From Streptomyces violaceoruber (GTDB lineage: Bacteria; Actinomycetota; Actinomycetes; Streptomycetales; Streptomycetaceae), in NCBI RefSeq assembly GCF_033406955.1, contig NZ_CP137734.1, positions 4,650,001-4,714,000 on the forward strand: DNA of 64,000 nt. Reading direction: 5' to 3'. The notes under the pieces were generated by a model. That model saw nothing but the letters and a program-made list of their open reading frames with translations. It was not told where the DNA came from and did not search any database. The number at the start of each line of letters is the position of its first letter. The stretch's first letter is position 1. Positions 48,520 through 56,493 of this stretch are shown here, piece by piece. The position numbers and the translations under genes were made by a program.

Positions 48520-49671
48520 ATGACTCCTACGACGGAGACCACGGTCGGAATCGGCGGTGCCGCGGAGAGCACCGACATGGTGCTCAACATCGGGCCCCAG
48601 CACCCGTCCACCCACGGCGTGCTGCGGCTCAAGCTGGTTCTGGACGGCGAGCGCATCACGAGCGCGGAGCCGGTGATCGGCTACATGCACCGCGGCGCGG
48701 AGAAGCTGTTCGAGGCCCGTGACTACCGTCAGATCATCATGCTCGCCAACCGCCACGACTGGCTGTCGGCGTTCTCCAACGAGCTGGGCGTCGTCCTCGC
48801 CGTCGAGCGGATGCTCGGCATGGAGGTCCCCACGCGCGCGGTGTGGACGCGGACGCTGCTCGCCGAGCTGAACCGGGTGCTGAACCACCTGATGTTCCTC
48901 GGGTCGTATCCGCTGGAGCTGGGCGGCATCACCCCGGTCTTCTACGCCTTCCGGGAGCGGGAGGTCCTCCAGAACGTGATGGAGGAGGTCTCCGGCGGGC
49001 GCATGCACTACATGTTCAACCGCGTCGGCGGTCTCAAGGAGGACCTCCCGGCGGGCTGGACCACACGCGCGCGTGGCGCCGTCGCCGCCGTCCGCTCGCG
49101 CATGGACGTCTTCGACGACCTGGTGCTCGGCAACGAGATCTTCCGGGGGCGTACGCGGGGCGTGGGCGCCCTGTCCGCCGAGGCCGTGCACGCCTACGGC
49201 GTCAGTGGGCCCATCGCGCGCGCCTCCGGCGTCGACTTCGACCTGCGTCGCGACGAGCCGTACCTCGCCTACGGGGAACTCCAGGACACGCTGAAGGTCG
49301 TCACCCGGACCGACGGGGACTGCCTGGCCCGCTTCGAGTGCCTCCTGGCGCAGACGCACAACGCCCTCGACCTCGCCGACGCCTGCCTGGACCGCCTGGC
49401 GGAGCTGGCGCCGGGACCGGTGAACCAGCGGCTCCCGAAGGTGCTGAAGGCGCCCGAGGGCCACACCTACGCCTGGACCGAGAACCCGCTCGGCATCAAC
49501 GGGTACTACCTGGTCAGCAAGGGCGAGAAGACCCCGTACCGGCTGAAGCTGCGCTCGGCGTCGTACAACAACATCCAGGCGCTCGCCGAGCTGCTGCCCG
49601 GGACGCTGGTCGCGGACATGGTGGCGATCCTGGGGTCACTGTTCTTCGTGGTCGGCGACATCGACAAGTAG
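48520..49671 (+). CDS. nuoD2: orphan NADH-quinone oxidoreductase subunit D
   Basis: 383 residues from the ATG at 48520 (GGGGAG about nine bases upstream). The 49-kDa subunit family of complex I: NIGPQHPSTHGVLRL (23-37), GYMHRGAEKLFE (54-65), MLANRHDWLSAFSNE, LNHLMFLGSYPLELGG and the closing GSLFFVVGDIDK typical of NuoD. No other nuo gene is near, so it is a stand-alone second copy. Its 3' end overlaps the convergent MidA-like gene by 36 bases. Confidence 0.93.
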   Translation: MTPTTETTVGIGGAAESTDMVLNIGPQHPSTHGVLRLKLVLDGERITSAEPVIGYMHRGAEKLFEARDYRQIIMLANRHDWLSAFSNELGVVLAVERMLGMEVPTRAVWTRTLLAELNRVLNHLMFLGSYPLELGGITPVFYAFREREVLQNVMEEVSGGRMHYMFNRVGGLKEDLPAGWTTRARGAVAAVRSRMDVFDDLVLGNEIFRGRTRGVGALSAEAVHAYGVSGPIARASGVDFDLRRDEPYLAYGELQDTLKVVTRTDGDCLARFECLLAQTHNALDLADACLDRLAELAPGPVNQRLPKVLKAPEGHTYAWTENPLGINGYYLVSKGEKTPYRLKLRSASYNNIQALAELLPGTLVADMVAILGSLFFVVGDIDK

Positions 49672-50724
49672 CGCCTCGGCGTCGACCGGCCCCACCGGCT
49701 GGAGCAGCCACCGGAAATCGCCCAGGCCGCCGCGCGCGGTCAGCTCGGCGCCCTGGGAGGCGCTCGCGAGGGCGCGCACGTACGCCGCCGGGTCGGTGGA
49801 GGCCAGCGCGAGCGGGGGGCGTGCGCCGGTGACACCGAGCGCGCGCAGGATCTCGCGCTGGGGGCGTGTGAGCGCATTCGGGGGCGCGTACTCCGGAGTG
49901 CACCTCGCGGTGTGGGCGGCCGCGCACGCGTCCAGTGCCACGTGTGCGGTGATGTCGCACGACCCGTCCGGCACCGGCTCCGTCTCCCGCCCCTCGCGGA
50001 AGCCCGTGAGCGTCCCGAACGGCGGGCGGGCGGACGCGCTGTGTGCGTAGTCGGCGGCCACCGTCAGCCCGGCGTCCAGCGCCGCCACGGCCGACGCCCA
50101 GGCCTCGTCGCGGGGGAGCCCGATCTCCGCGCGCCGCCCCTCCTCGGCGGGCATCGGCCACCACCGGGCCAGCCACTCGGCCTCCGCCCCGGCCACCGGC
50201 TCGCCGAGCCGCTCGGCCCCGTCGCCCCGTACGAGCACCCGCCGAGCCACGCCCTCGGCGTCCACCTCCGCCACGTCCACCGGCACGTTGTCCAGCCACT
50301 CGTTGGCGAAGAGCAGCCCCGTGACGCCGTCCGGCGGCCGGGCGAGCCACTGGACCCGCCGGTCGAGCCCTTCCGGGCGGGCGGCGACCTCGACGGCGTA
50401 CGCGCGCGTGCGGGCGACCACGTCGGCGGGCAGGGCCGCCAGCACCCCGGCGACCAGCTCGCCCCGGCCGGCCGCCATGTCCACGAAGTCCAGCACCGCG
50501 GGCCGGCCCAACGCCTCGTCGACCCGGCACAGCAGTCGCGCCACGGCCCCCGCGAACAGCGGCGACGCGTGCACGGACGTACGGAAGTGCCCGGCCGGGC
50601 CCTCGGGTCCCGCGCGGTAGAAGCCCTCCGGTCCGTAGAGCGCCTCCTGCGTGGCCTCCCGCCAGCCCCGCCATGTCCCGTGCGCCTCGGGAGCCCCTCT
50701 GAACCCTGCCGTTCCTGGTGTCAC
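49636..50724 (-). CDS. MidA/NDUFAF7-type SAM-dependent methyltransferase
   Basis: 362 residues. SAM-binding motif VDMAAGRGELVAGVL (81-95) and the family signature NEWLDNVPV (141-149, usual form NEFxDAxPV). An N-terminal FYRAGPEGPAGHFRTSVHASPLF segment matches the substrate-binding start of the family. Mitochondrial NDUFAF7 dimethylates an arginine of NDUFS2, the counterpart of NuoD. This gene is tail to tail with nuoD2, so NuoD2 is a natural substrate candidate. Confidence 0.83.
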   Translation of the reverse strand: MTPGTAGFRGAPEAHGTWRGWREATQEALYGPEGFYRAGPEGPAGHFRTSVHASPLFAGAVARLLCRVDEALGRPAVLDFVDMAAGRGELVAGVLAALPADVVARTRAYAVEVAARPEGLDRRVQWLARPPDGVTGLLFANEWLDNVPVDVAEVDAEGVARRVLVRGDGAERLGEPVAGAEAEWLARWWPMPAEEGRRAEIGLPRDEAWASAVAALDAGLTVAADYAHSASARPPFGTLTGFREGRETEPVPDGSCDITAHVALDACAAAHTARCTPEYAPPNALTRPQREILRALGVTGARPPLALASTDPAAYVRALASASQGAELTARGGLGDFRWLLQPVGPVDAEALLVDVADHEEQ

Positions 50725-50842
50725 AAGCCCAGGCTAGGGGTACAGGAGAGCGGTCCCTCCACCTTGCGGAGTATGCGCGGGCGATGCGGATCGGCCCTCC
50801 GGTTGACCCCTGCACCTATTCCGCTTCCCTACGCTGGGTTAC

Positions 50843-52048
50843 GTGCAGCGCCTCTACGACTTCCTCCGCCGACACCCGACCGGTGTCGACTCGTTCTGGG
50901 CCTTCGTCGTGCTCGGAGTCTCCCTGGTCTCCGCGGCGACCCCGGGGACCAGGGCGGACGGGACGGACAACGTGGCGCTGATCGTCCCCTTCGTGGTGCT
51001 GCTCAGCGTGGTGATCGCGCTGCGCCAGCGGGCGCCGGAGCGGATGCTGCTGCTCGCCGTCGTGCTCGGCCTGGGGCAGTTGGCCTTCGACGTCTCGACG
51101 ATGCCCGCCGACTTCGCCTTCCTGGTGATCATCTACACCGTGGCCGCGACCGGCGCCCGCTGGGCCTCGCGGACCGCGCTGGCCACCGGCCTGTGCGCGG
51201 CGCCCCTGGCTCAGCTGCGCTGGTCCGACAGCGAGCTGGGCATGGGCACCACCATCGCCGTGACGGTCTTCCAGGCGGTCCCCTTCGCCCTCGCCTGGGT
51301 GCTCGGCGACTCCATCCGCACCCGGCGCGCCTACTTCGCGCAGCTGGAGGAGCGCGCGACCCGGCTGGAGAAGGAGCGCGAGGCACAGGCCAAGGTCGCG
51401 GTCGCCGCCGAGCGCGCCCGGATCGCGCGCGAGCTGCACGACGTCGTCGCGCACAACGTCTCCGTCATGGTGGTGCAGGCCGACGGCGCCGCCTACGTCC
51501 TGGACGCGGCGCCCGACCAGGCGAAGAAGGCCCTGGAGACCATCTCCTCCACCGGCCGGCAGGCGCTCGCGGAGATGCGCCGCCTGCTGGGCGTGCTGCG
51601 CACCGGCGAGCACAAGGAGGCCGGGGAGTACGTGCCGCAGCCCGACGTCGAGCAGATCGAGGACCTCGTCGAGCAGTGCCGCACCTCCGGGCTGCCGGTC
51701 GACTTCAAGATCGAGGGCACCCCCCGGCAACTGCCCAGCGGCGTGGAGCTGACCGCGTACCGCATCGTGCAGGAGGCGCTGACCAACACGCGCAAGCACG
51801 GCGGCGAGAACGCGGGCGCGAGCGTGCGCCTGGTCTACTTCGACGACGGGCTCGGGCTGCTCATCGAGGACGACGGCAAGGGCGCCCCGCACGAGCTGTA
51901 CGAGGAGGGCGGCTTCGACGGCCAGGGCCACGGGCTGATCGGCATGCGCGAGCGGATCGGCATGGTCGGCGGAACCCTGGACGCGGGCCCGCGTCCGGGC
52001 GGAGGATTCCGCATCAGTGCGCTGCTGCCGCTGAAACCCGCGCCCTGA
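50843..52048 (+). CDS. two-component sensor histidine kinase (HisKA_3)
   Basis: 401 residues from the GTG at 50843. Five to six membrane helices (about 15-155) have almost no extracellular loop, so it probably senses within the membrane. A short coiled coil leads to the HisKA_3 dimerisation domain ARIARELHDVVAHNVSVM (phosphoacceptor His199) and a HATPase domain with TNTRKHGG, DDGKG and GLIGMRERIGMVGG. It pairs with the NarL-type regulator 65 bases downstream. The signal is unknown. Confidence 0.92.
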   Translation: MQRLYDFLRRHPTGVDSFWAFVVLGVSLVSAATPGTRADGTDNVALIVPFVVLLSVVIALRQRAPERMLLLAVVLGLGQLAFDVSTMPADFAFLVIIYTVAATGARWASRTALATGLCAAPLAQLRWSDSELGMGTTIAVTVFQAVPFALAWVLGDSIRTRRAYFAQLEERATRLEKEREAQAKVAVAAERARIARELHDVVAHNVSVMVVQADGAAYVLDAAPDQAKKALETISSTGRQALAEMRRLLGVLRTGEHKEAGEYVPQPDVEQIEDLVEQCRTSGLPVDFKIEGTPRQLPSGVELTAYRIVQEALTNTRKHGGENAGASVRLVYFDDGLGLLIEDDGKGAPHELYEEGGFDGQGHGLIGMRERIGMVGGTLDAGPRPGGGFRISALLPLKPAP

Positions 52049-52113
52049 CCACCGCGCCCTCACGCACGTACCGCATTGACACCTGTAAGGAAGAGAAGGA
52101 AGAAGAGGCCCCG

Positions 52114-52788
52114 ATGGCGATCCGCGTGATGCTCGTCGACGACCAGGTGCTGCTGCGCACCGGGTTCCGGATGGTGCTGGCGGCCCAGCCGGACATGGAG
52201 GTCGTCGCGGAGGCGGGCGACGGCGTCGAGGCGCTCCAGGTGCTGCGCTCGACCGCCGTGGACGTCGTCCTGATGGACGTCCGCATGCCCAAGCTCGACG
52301 GCGTGGAGACCACCAGCCGGATCTGCGTGGACCCGAACGCGCCGAAGGTGCTGATCCTGACCACCTTCGACCTCGACGAGTACGCGTTCTCGGCGCTGAA
52401 GGCGGGGGCCTCCGGCTTCATGCTCAAGGACGTGCCGCCCGGCGAGCTGCTCGCCGCGATCCGCTCCGTGCACAGCGGCGACGCGGTGGTGGCCCCCTCC
52501 ACCACCCGGCGGCTCCTGGACCGGTTCGCGCCGATGCTGCCCGCCACCGGGCAGGAACCCCGGCAGAAGGAGCTCCAGCGGCTCACCGAGCGGGAGCGCG
52601 AGGTGATGGTGCTGGTGGCGCAGGGCATGTCCAACGGCGAGATCGCGGCGCGGCTCGTGCTGTCCGAGGCGACCGTGAAGACCCATGTGGGCCGCATCCT
52701 GACCAAGCTGGGCCTGCGCGACCGGGTGCAGGTGGTGGTCCTCGCCTACGAGACCGGGCTGGTGCGGGCCGGCGGCGGACAGGGCTGA
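52114..52788 (+). CDS. NarL/FixJ-family response regulator
   Basis: 224 residues from the ATG at 52114, preceded by a long purine-rich stretch that can serve as ribosome site. Receiver domain: VMLVDDQVLLR, phosphorylation site Asp55 in VVLMDVRMPKLDG, and a Lys in FMLKDV. LuxR-type HTH at about 157-212: LTEREREVMVLVAQGMSNGEIAARLVLSEATVKTHVGRIL in pieces. Phosphorylated by the kinase encoded just upstream; targets unknown. Confidence 0.93.
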   Translation: MAIRVMLVDDQVLLRTGFRMVLAAQPDMEVVAEAGDGVEALQVLRSTAVDVVLMDVRMPKLDGVETTSRICVDPNAPKVLILTTFDLDEYAFSALKAGASGFMLKDVPPGELLAAIRSVHSGDAVVAPSTTRRLLDRFAPMLPATGQEPRQKELQRLTEREREVMVLVAQGMSNGEIAARLVLSEATVKTHVGRILTKLGLRDRVQVVVLAYETGLVRAGGGQG

Positions 52789-52840
52789 CGGGACTGTGCG
52801 GAGGGCTCCGCGTCGGGCCGCTCGTCGGTAGGGTCTGCGC

Positions 52841-53490
52841 ATGCTCCTGTGGATCAACGGCCCCTTCGGGGGCGGCAATCCATCCAGTCGCTGCCCGCGC
52901 ACGAGATACGGCGCAGACTCCCCGGCAGCGTCGTCTGCGACCCGGAGCACGCGGGCTTCGGGCTGCGCCGCATGCTGCCGCCCGAGCTGCGGGAGGACTT
53001 CCAGGACCTGGTCTCCTGGCGGCAGGGTGTCGTGGAGGTGCTGGACCTGGCCCTCACCCGGCACGACGGCGTGGTGATCGCGCCCATGACCGTCACCGAC
53101 CCCGGGTACTTCGCCGAGACCGTCGGCAGGCTGCGCGAACTCGGCCACGACGTCCACCACTTCAGTCTCCTCGCCGCACGCGAGACCGTCCTGCGGCGGC
53201 TGCGCGAGCGCGGGCCCGGGCACGCCCTGCGGTACGTGACGGGGAAGGCGGGGCAGGGGAGCGGGCCGCGCCGGGAGAGCTGGGCCGTGCGACAGCTCGA
53301 CCACTGCCTGGAGCGGCTGGCCGAGCCGGAGTTCGCCGAGCACCTGTGGACGGACCACACGACCGTCCCGAAGACCGCCGACCGGATCGCCGTCCTCGCG
53401 GGGCTCACCCTGAAGCCGAACAACGAGGGCGCCCTGCGCACCCGCATGCGGCAGGCGGGGGTCGGGATCCGGCACATCCGGGTCGACTGA
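52841..53490 (+). pseudogene. P-loop ATPase-like gene with a frameshift in Walker A
   Basis: The ATG at 52841 opens MLLWINGPFGGG and then reads out of frame. The downstream protein (SIQSLPAHEIRRRLPGSVVCDPEHAGFGLRRM and on to 53490) is in the next frame. The join falls at GGCGGCAATCC (52871-52881): one extra A at 52877-52878 would restore GGGKS, the Walker A lysine. So a single-base loss has removed the ATP-binding residue, or the base call is wrong. Restored length is 216 residues, a small nucleotide kinase-like protein. An alternative GTG at 52849 in the downstream frame would give 213 residues without a P-loop. Confidence 0.75.
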
Positions 53491-53498
53491 CCGGCCGT

Positions 53499-53530
53499 CC
53501 CGCCCCCCCCTTCGCGATGCCGGGGGCGGG
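53499..53530. terminator. bidirectional hairpin between convergent genes
   Basis: CCCGCCCCC (53499-53507) pairs with GGGGGCGGG (53522-53530). It lies between the end of the frameshifted gene and the end of the ArsR-type gene. Confidence 0.65.
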
Positions 53531-53534
53531 GGCG

Positions 53535-54641
53535 CTAGCGCAGTATCCCCTCCAGGAAGTCGCTGCCCAGCCGGGCCACCACCGTGACGTCCAGCTGGTG
53601 CAGGACGTACCGGCCGCGGCGGCGGGTGGTGACCAGTCCGGCCTTCTTCAGCACACCCAGGTGCCGGGATATCTCGGGCGCCGTCATGCCGTGCACCTGG
53701 GCCAGCTCGCCCGTGGTGTACGCGCTGCGGGCCAGGTACCGGCAGATCCGCATCCGGACGGGGTGGGACAGCGCCGTCATCCGCATCGTGAGCTGCTCGA
53801 CCGAGGGCGGTGAGGCCAGCTCGGGGGAGCCGACCGGGTAGTGCAGCACCGGCTGCCAGTCGTGCCGGTGCAGGACCATCAGGTGCGGCCAGCCCAGGCT
53901 CGTCGGGACCAGCAGCAGGCCGCCGTCCGCCGTCGCGGAACGGCCGTCGCCCAGCTTGTCGACGGTGATCCGGGCGGCGCCCTCGTCCAGGGTCACCGCC
54001 GGGGACACGGCGGCCAGGGCCTCGGCGAGGCCCTTGTGGCGCAGCAGGTCCGTCTTGCGGCGGGCGTCGGCCGCGAGCTGGTGGCGCAGCCGGGACCAGG
54101 CCTCGGCGAAGAACGCCTCGTCGCAGTCCCGGGCGAACTGCCGCAGCCAGTCCCGGATCCGCGGCGGATCGGCCAGCAGCCGCTCGCTGAAGCGCAGCTG
54201 CTGCGGTCCCCGCGCGGCGGCCAGGTCCAGCGCGCGCCGGCGCACCTCGGCGTCGTCGAGCGCCGAGACCCCGCCGGTGCTGTACGGCAGCGCGCAGGTG
54301 AACTCCAGGGCCGCGTCGACGAACTGCTCGTCGGACAGCTTGTCGAGCAGGTCCAGGTCGTCGGCGAGGGTGGCGCCGGGCAGGGTGCTGCGGCCCGGCA
54401 CCCCGGCGAACGGCATGAACAGGTCCGAGAAGGTCGTCCGCCACAGGAAGTCGGCCTCGCACATCCGGTCCGCCAGGTGCGAGTCGAGCCGGGCGGTCAC
54501 GCCCGTCACCCAGCCCTGGAGCCCGGGGTGGTGCCCCGGCTCGGACAGCGCGTGCAGCGCCATACCCAGCTCGGCCAGCGGAGAGGGCACGACGGCGACC
54601 CGCTCCGGCCGCAGCCCCGTGATGTCGATGCGCACGCTCAT
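53535..54641 (-). CDS. DUF5937/ArsR-type transcriptional regulator
   Basis: 368 residues from the ATG at 54641. A long N-terminal DUF5937-like domain (about 1-270, opening VRIDITGLRPERVAVVPSPLAELGMALHAL in pieces) precedes an ArsR winged helix at about 285-350 (LSHPVRMRICRYLARSAYTTGELAQVHGMTAPEISRHLGVLKKAGLV in pieces). No metal-binding Cys motif is present. A perfect palindrome lies in the divergent promoter, suggesting autoregulation. Confidence 0.85.
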   Translation of the reverse strand: MSVRIDITGLRPERVAVVPSPLAELGMALHALSEPGHHPGLQGWVTGVTARLDSHLADRMCEADFLWRTTFSDLFMPFAGVPGRSTLPGATLADDLDLLDKLSDEQFVDAALEFTCALPYSTGGVSALDDAEVRRRALDLAAARGPQQLRFSERLLADPPRIRDWLRQFARDCDEAFFAEAWSRLRHQLAADARRKTDLLRHKGLAEALAAVSPAVTLDEGAARITVDKLGDGRSATADGGLLLVPTSLGWPHLMVLHRHDWQPVLHYPVGSPELASPPSVEQLTMRMTALSHPVRMRICRYLARSAYTTGELAQVHGMTAPEISRHLGVLKKAGLVTTRRRGRYVLHQLDVTVVARLGSDFLEGILR

Positions 54642-54679
54642 GCCCCCATGGTGCACGCCGCCACCGACAACGCCGCCGC

Positions 54680-54702
54680 CGATTGACCGCCGCCGTCAAT
54701 CG
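54680..54702. promoter_or_regulatory. operator candidate of the ArsR-type regulator
   Basis: CGATTGAC-N7-GTCAATCG, perfect arms, 38 bp upstream of the regulator's ATG and 97 bp before the divergent small gene. Both strands contain TTGAC, which could serve as -35 elements. Confidence 0.6.
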
Positions 54703-54799
54703 ACGCGACCGCGGGACGGGGACCGGCGCAGTCTGGGGTCACCGGGGCAGCCGCGGAGCCCGTACCCACCGCTACGTCTCCCTGAGAGGGCGATCCGCC

Positions 54800-55075
54800 A
54801 TGAGCATCACGCAGCAGTACCTCCTCGACACCTACCGGGCCCGGCAGCTCGGTGAACCCGGGCCGCCCGCGCCCGGCACCCACGACCGGCGGGTCGTCCG
54901 CGAGTGGCACGACCGCCGCCGGTTCCAGGCCGTGCTCGCCGGCCGTCCCGCGCGGGGCCGGGTACGGCGGGCCCTGCGCCGGTGGTGGTCCCGGTGGCCG
55001 CGCGCCCTGGGCCGGCCGGCCGGGTGGCTCCCGGCCGGCCGGTCCGGCCGTCAGCGGGAGGCGGGGTCCCGCTGA
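54800..55075 (+). CDS. small basic hypothetical protein
   Basis: 91 residues from the ATG at 54800 with GAGAGGG nine bases upstream. It opens MSITQQYLLDTYRARQLGEP and is strongly basic and Trp-rich in the second half (RALRRWWSRWPRALGRPAGW). It is not recognised. It is divergent from the ArsR-type gene across the CGATTGAC palindrome, so it is probably that regulator's target. It is convergent with the aldolase gene six bases away. Confidence 0.65.
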   Translation: MSITQQYLLDTYRARQLGEPGPPAPGTHDRRVVREWHDRRRFQAVLAGRPARGRVRRALRRWWSRWPRALGRPAGWLPAGRSGRQREAGSR

Positions 55076-55081
55076 CGGCCG

Positions 55082-56293
55082 TCACGCCGTCAGCCGGGCG
55101 GCGAAGTCGGCGACCGCCGCCCGCACGTCGTCGGCCGTCCACTCCAGTCCCGACTCGCCCACCGAGACCTCGGTGAGGGCGATCCCGGGGCCGCCCGCGT
55201 CCCAGGGCTGGGAGAACAGCATCGTCCCGGTCTCCTCGGCCTGCCGGAGCGCGGCCTCACTCGCCGCGTCGGGGTCGCAGGGCAGCCAGACCTGGAACTC
55301 GTGCGTGTGCGGCACCGCGGGGTGTACCCGCGCCCACGGCAGTCCCGCCGCCGCGAGTGACGCGCGCAGCGCGGCCGCCACCACGCGCGCGTGGGCCACG
55401 TACGAGGGCAGTCGGGGCAGCTCGCGCTCCAGGCCTGCCAGGGCGGACAGCGCCGTGGGGAACTGCTGGAACACCTGGCCGCCGTACCGGTGCCGCCAGG
55501 CCTTCGCCTCCTCGACCAGCGTCCGGGGACCGGCCAGGGCGCCGCCGCCGTAGCCCTTGAGGGACTTGTAGAACGAGACGTACACGCTGTCCGCCAGGCC
55601 CGCGATCTCGGCCAGGGGGCGGCCGAAGTGGACGGTGCACTCCCACAGCCGGGCCCCGTCGAAATGGACCACCGCGTCGCGCTCCCGGGCGGCCTCGACG
55701 ACCTCGGTGAGCTCCTCCCAGGTGGGCAGCAGGTATCCGGCCTCCCTGAGCGGCAGTTCCAGCATCAGCGCCCCGAACGGCTCCTCGAAGCCGCGCACCT
55801 CGTCGGCGGTCGGCGGCCTGGGCGCGTCGGTCAGCCGTACCGGGTGCAGGCCGCCGACCCGGCTGAAGGCGTTGCGCTCGTGCTGCTCGGGATGGCCGAG
55901 ACCGTGCAGGGCGACGACCGGGTTGCCGGTGCGGCCCGCCCAGCAGCGCAGGGCCACCTGCTGGGCCATGGTCCCGGTCGGGAAGAAGGCGGCGGCCTCC
56001 GTGCCGAGCAGGGCGGCGGTCCTCTCCTCCAGGGCCTCGACGACGCCGTTGCCGTACATGTCGGAGGTGTCGTCGAGGTCGTACAGCTCCTCGGCCCCGT
56101 CGAGCAGGGCGATGCGCTCGCGCAGGGTCGTGACGAAGCCGGGGCGGGCGAGTACGCGCCGCGCGCCGCGGAGGGCGGCCACGCGCCGCTCCCGGCTGCG
56201 CCCGTCGCGCTGCTCCGCCGGCTCGTCCTGGGCCGGCGGCGCTTCCGGTCCGGCCGGTGCCGCCCGCTCTTCCTGTTCTGCCGTGTCGCTCAT
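55082..56293 (-). CDS. threonine aldolase/beta-eliminating lyase family protein
   Basis: 403 residues from the ATG at 56293. PLP-dependent fold type I: DMYGNGVVEALEERTAALLG, FFPTGTMAQQVALR, VHFDGARLWE (PLP ring contact), and the PLP lysine in SVYVSFYKSLKGYGGGALAG. Members split threonine or allo-threonine to glycine and acetaldehyde, but related aldolases have other substrates. The first 35 residues are an acidic Glu/Ala/Pro-rich extension. It is divergent from the pantothenate/NAD operon. Confidence 0.87.
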   Translation of the reverse strand: MSDTAEQEERAAPAGPEAPPAQDEPAEQRDGRSRERRVAALRGARRVLARPGFVTTLRERIALLDGAEELYDLDDTSDMYGNGVVEALEERTAALLGTEAAAFFPTGTMAQQVALRCWAGRTGNPVVALHGLGHPEQHERNAFSRVGGLHPVRLTDAPRPPTADEVRGFEEPFGALMLELPLREAGYLLPTWEELTEVVEAARERDAVVHFDGARLWECTVHFGRPLAEIAGLADSVYVSFYKSLKGYGGGALAGPRTLVEEAKAWRHRYGGQVFQQFPTALSALAGLERELPRLPSYVAHARVVAAALRASLAAAGLPWARVHPAVPHTHEFQVWLPCDPDAASEAALRQAEETGTMLFSQPWDAGGPGIALTEVSVGESGLEWTADDVRAAVADFAARLTA

Positions 56294-56493
56294 GCAGGGA
56301 TCATGTCGCGCGGACCGTGCGCCGGGCACCCGGTTTCCGCACACGTTCCGACACGCGCGCGTGGTGTGTGCTCCGGCGCCGCACGGAAACCCACAGCCTG
56401 TGGACAACGGGACGCCGCCCGGACCGATCGCGTTAACATGACGAGAAATCGTCCGGTACCCCGAGCGGACTGGAACGGGAAGGCCGCCGTCGC

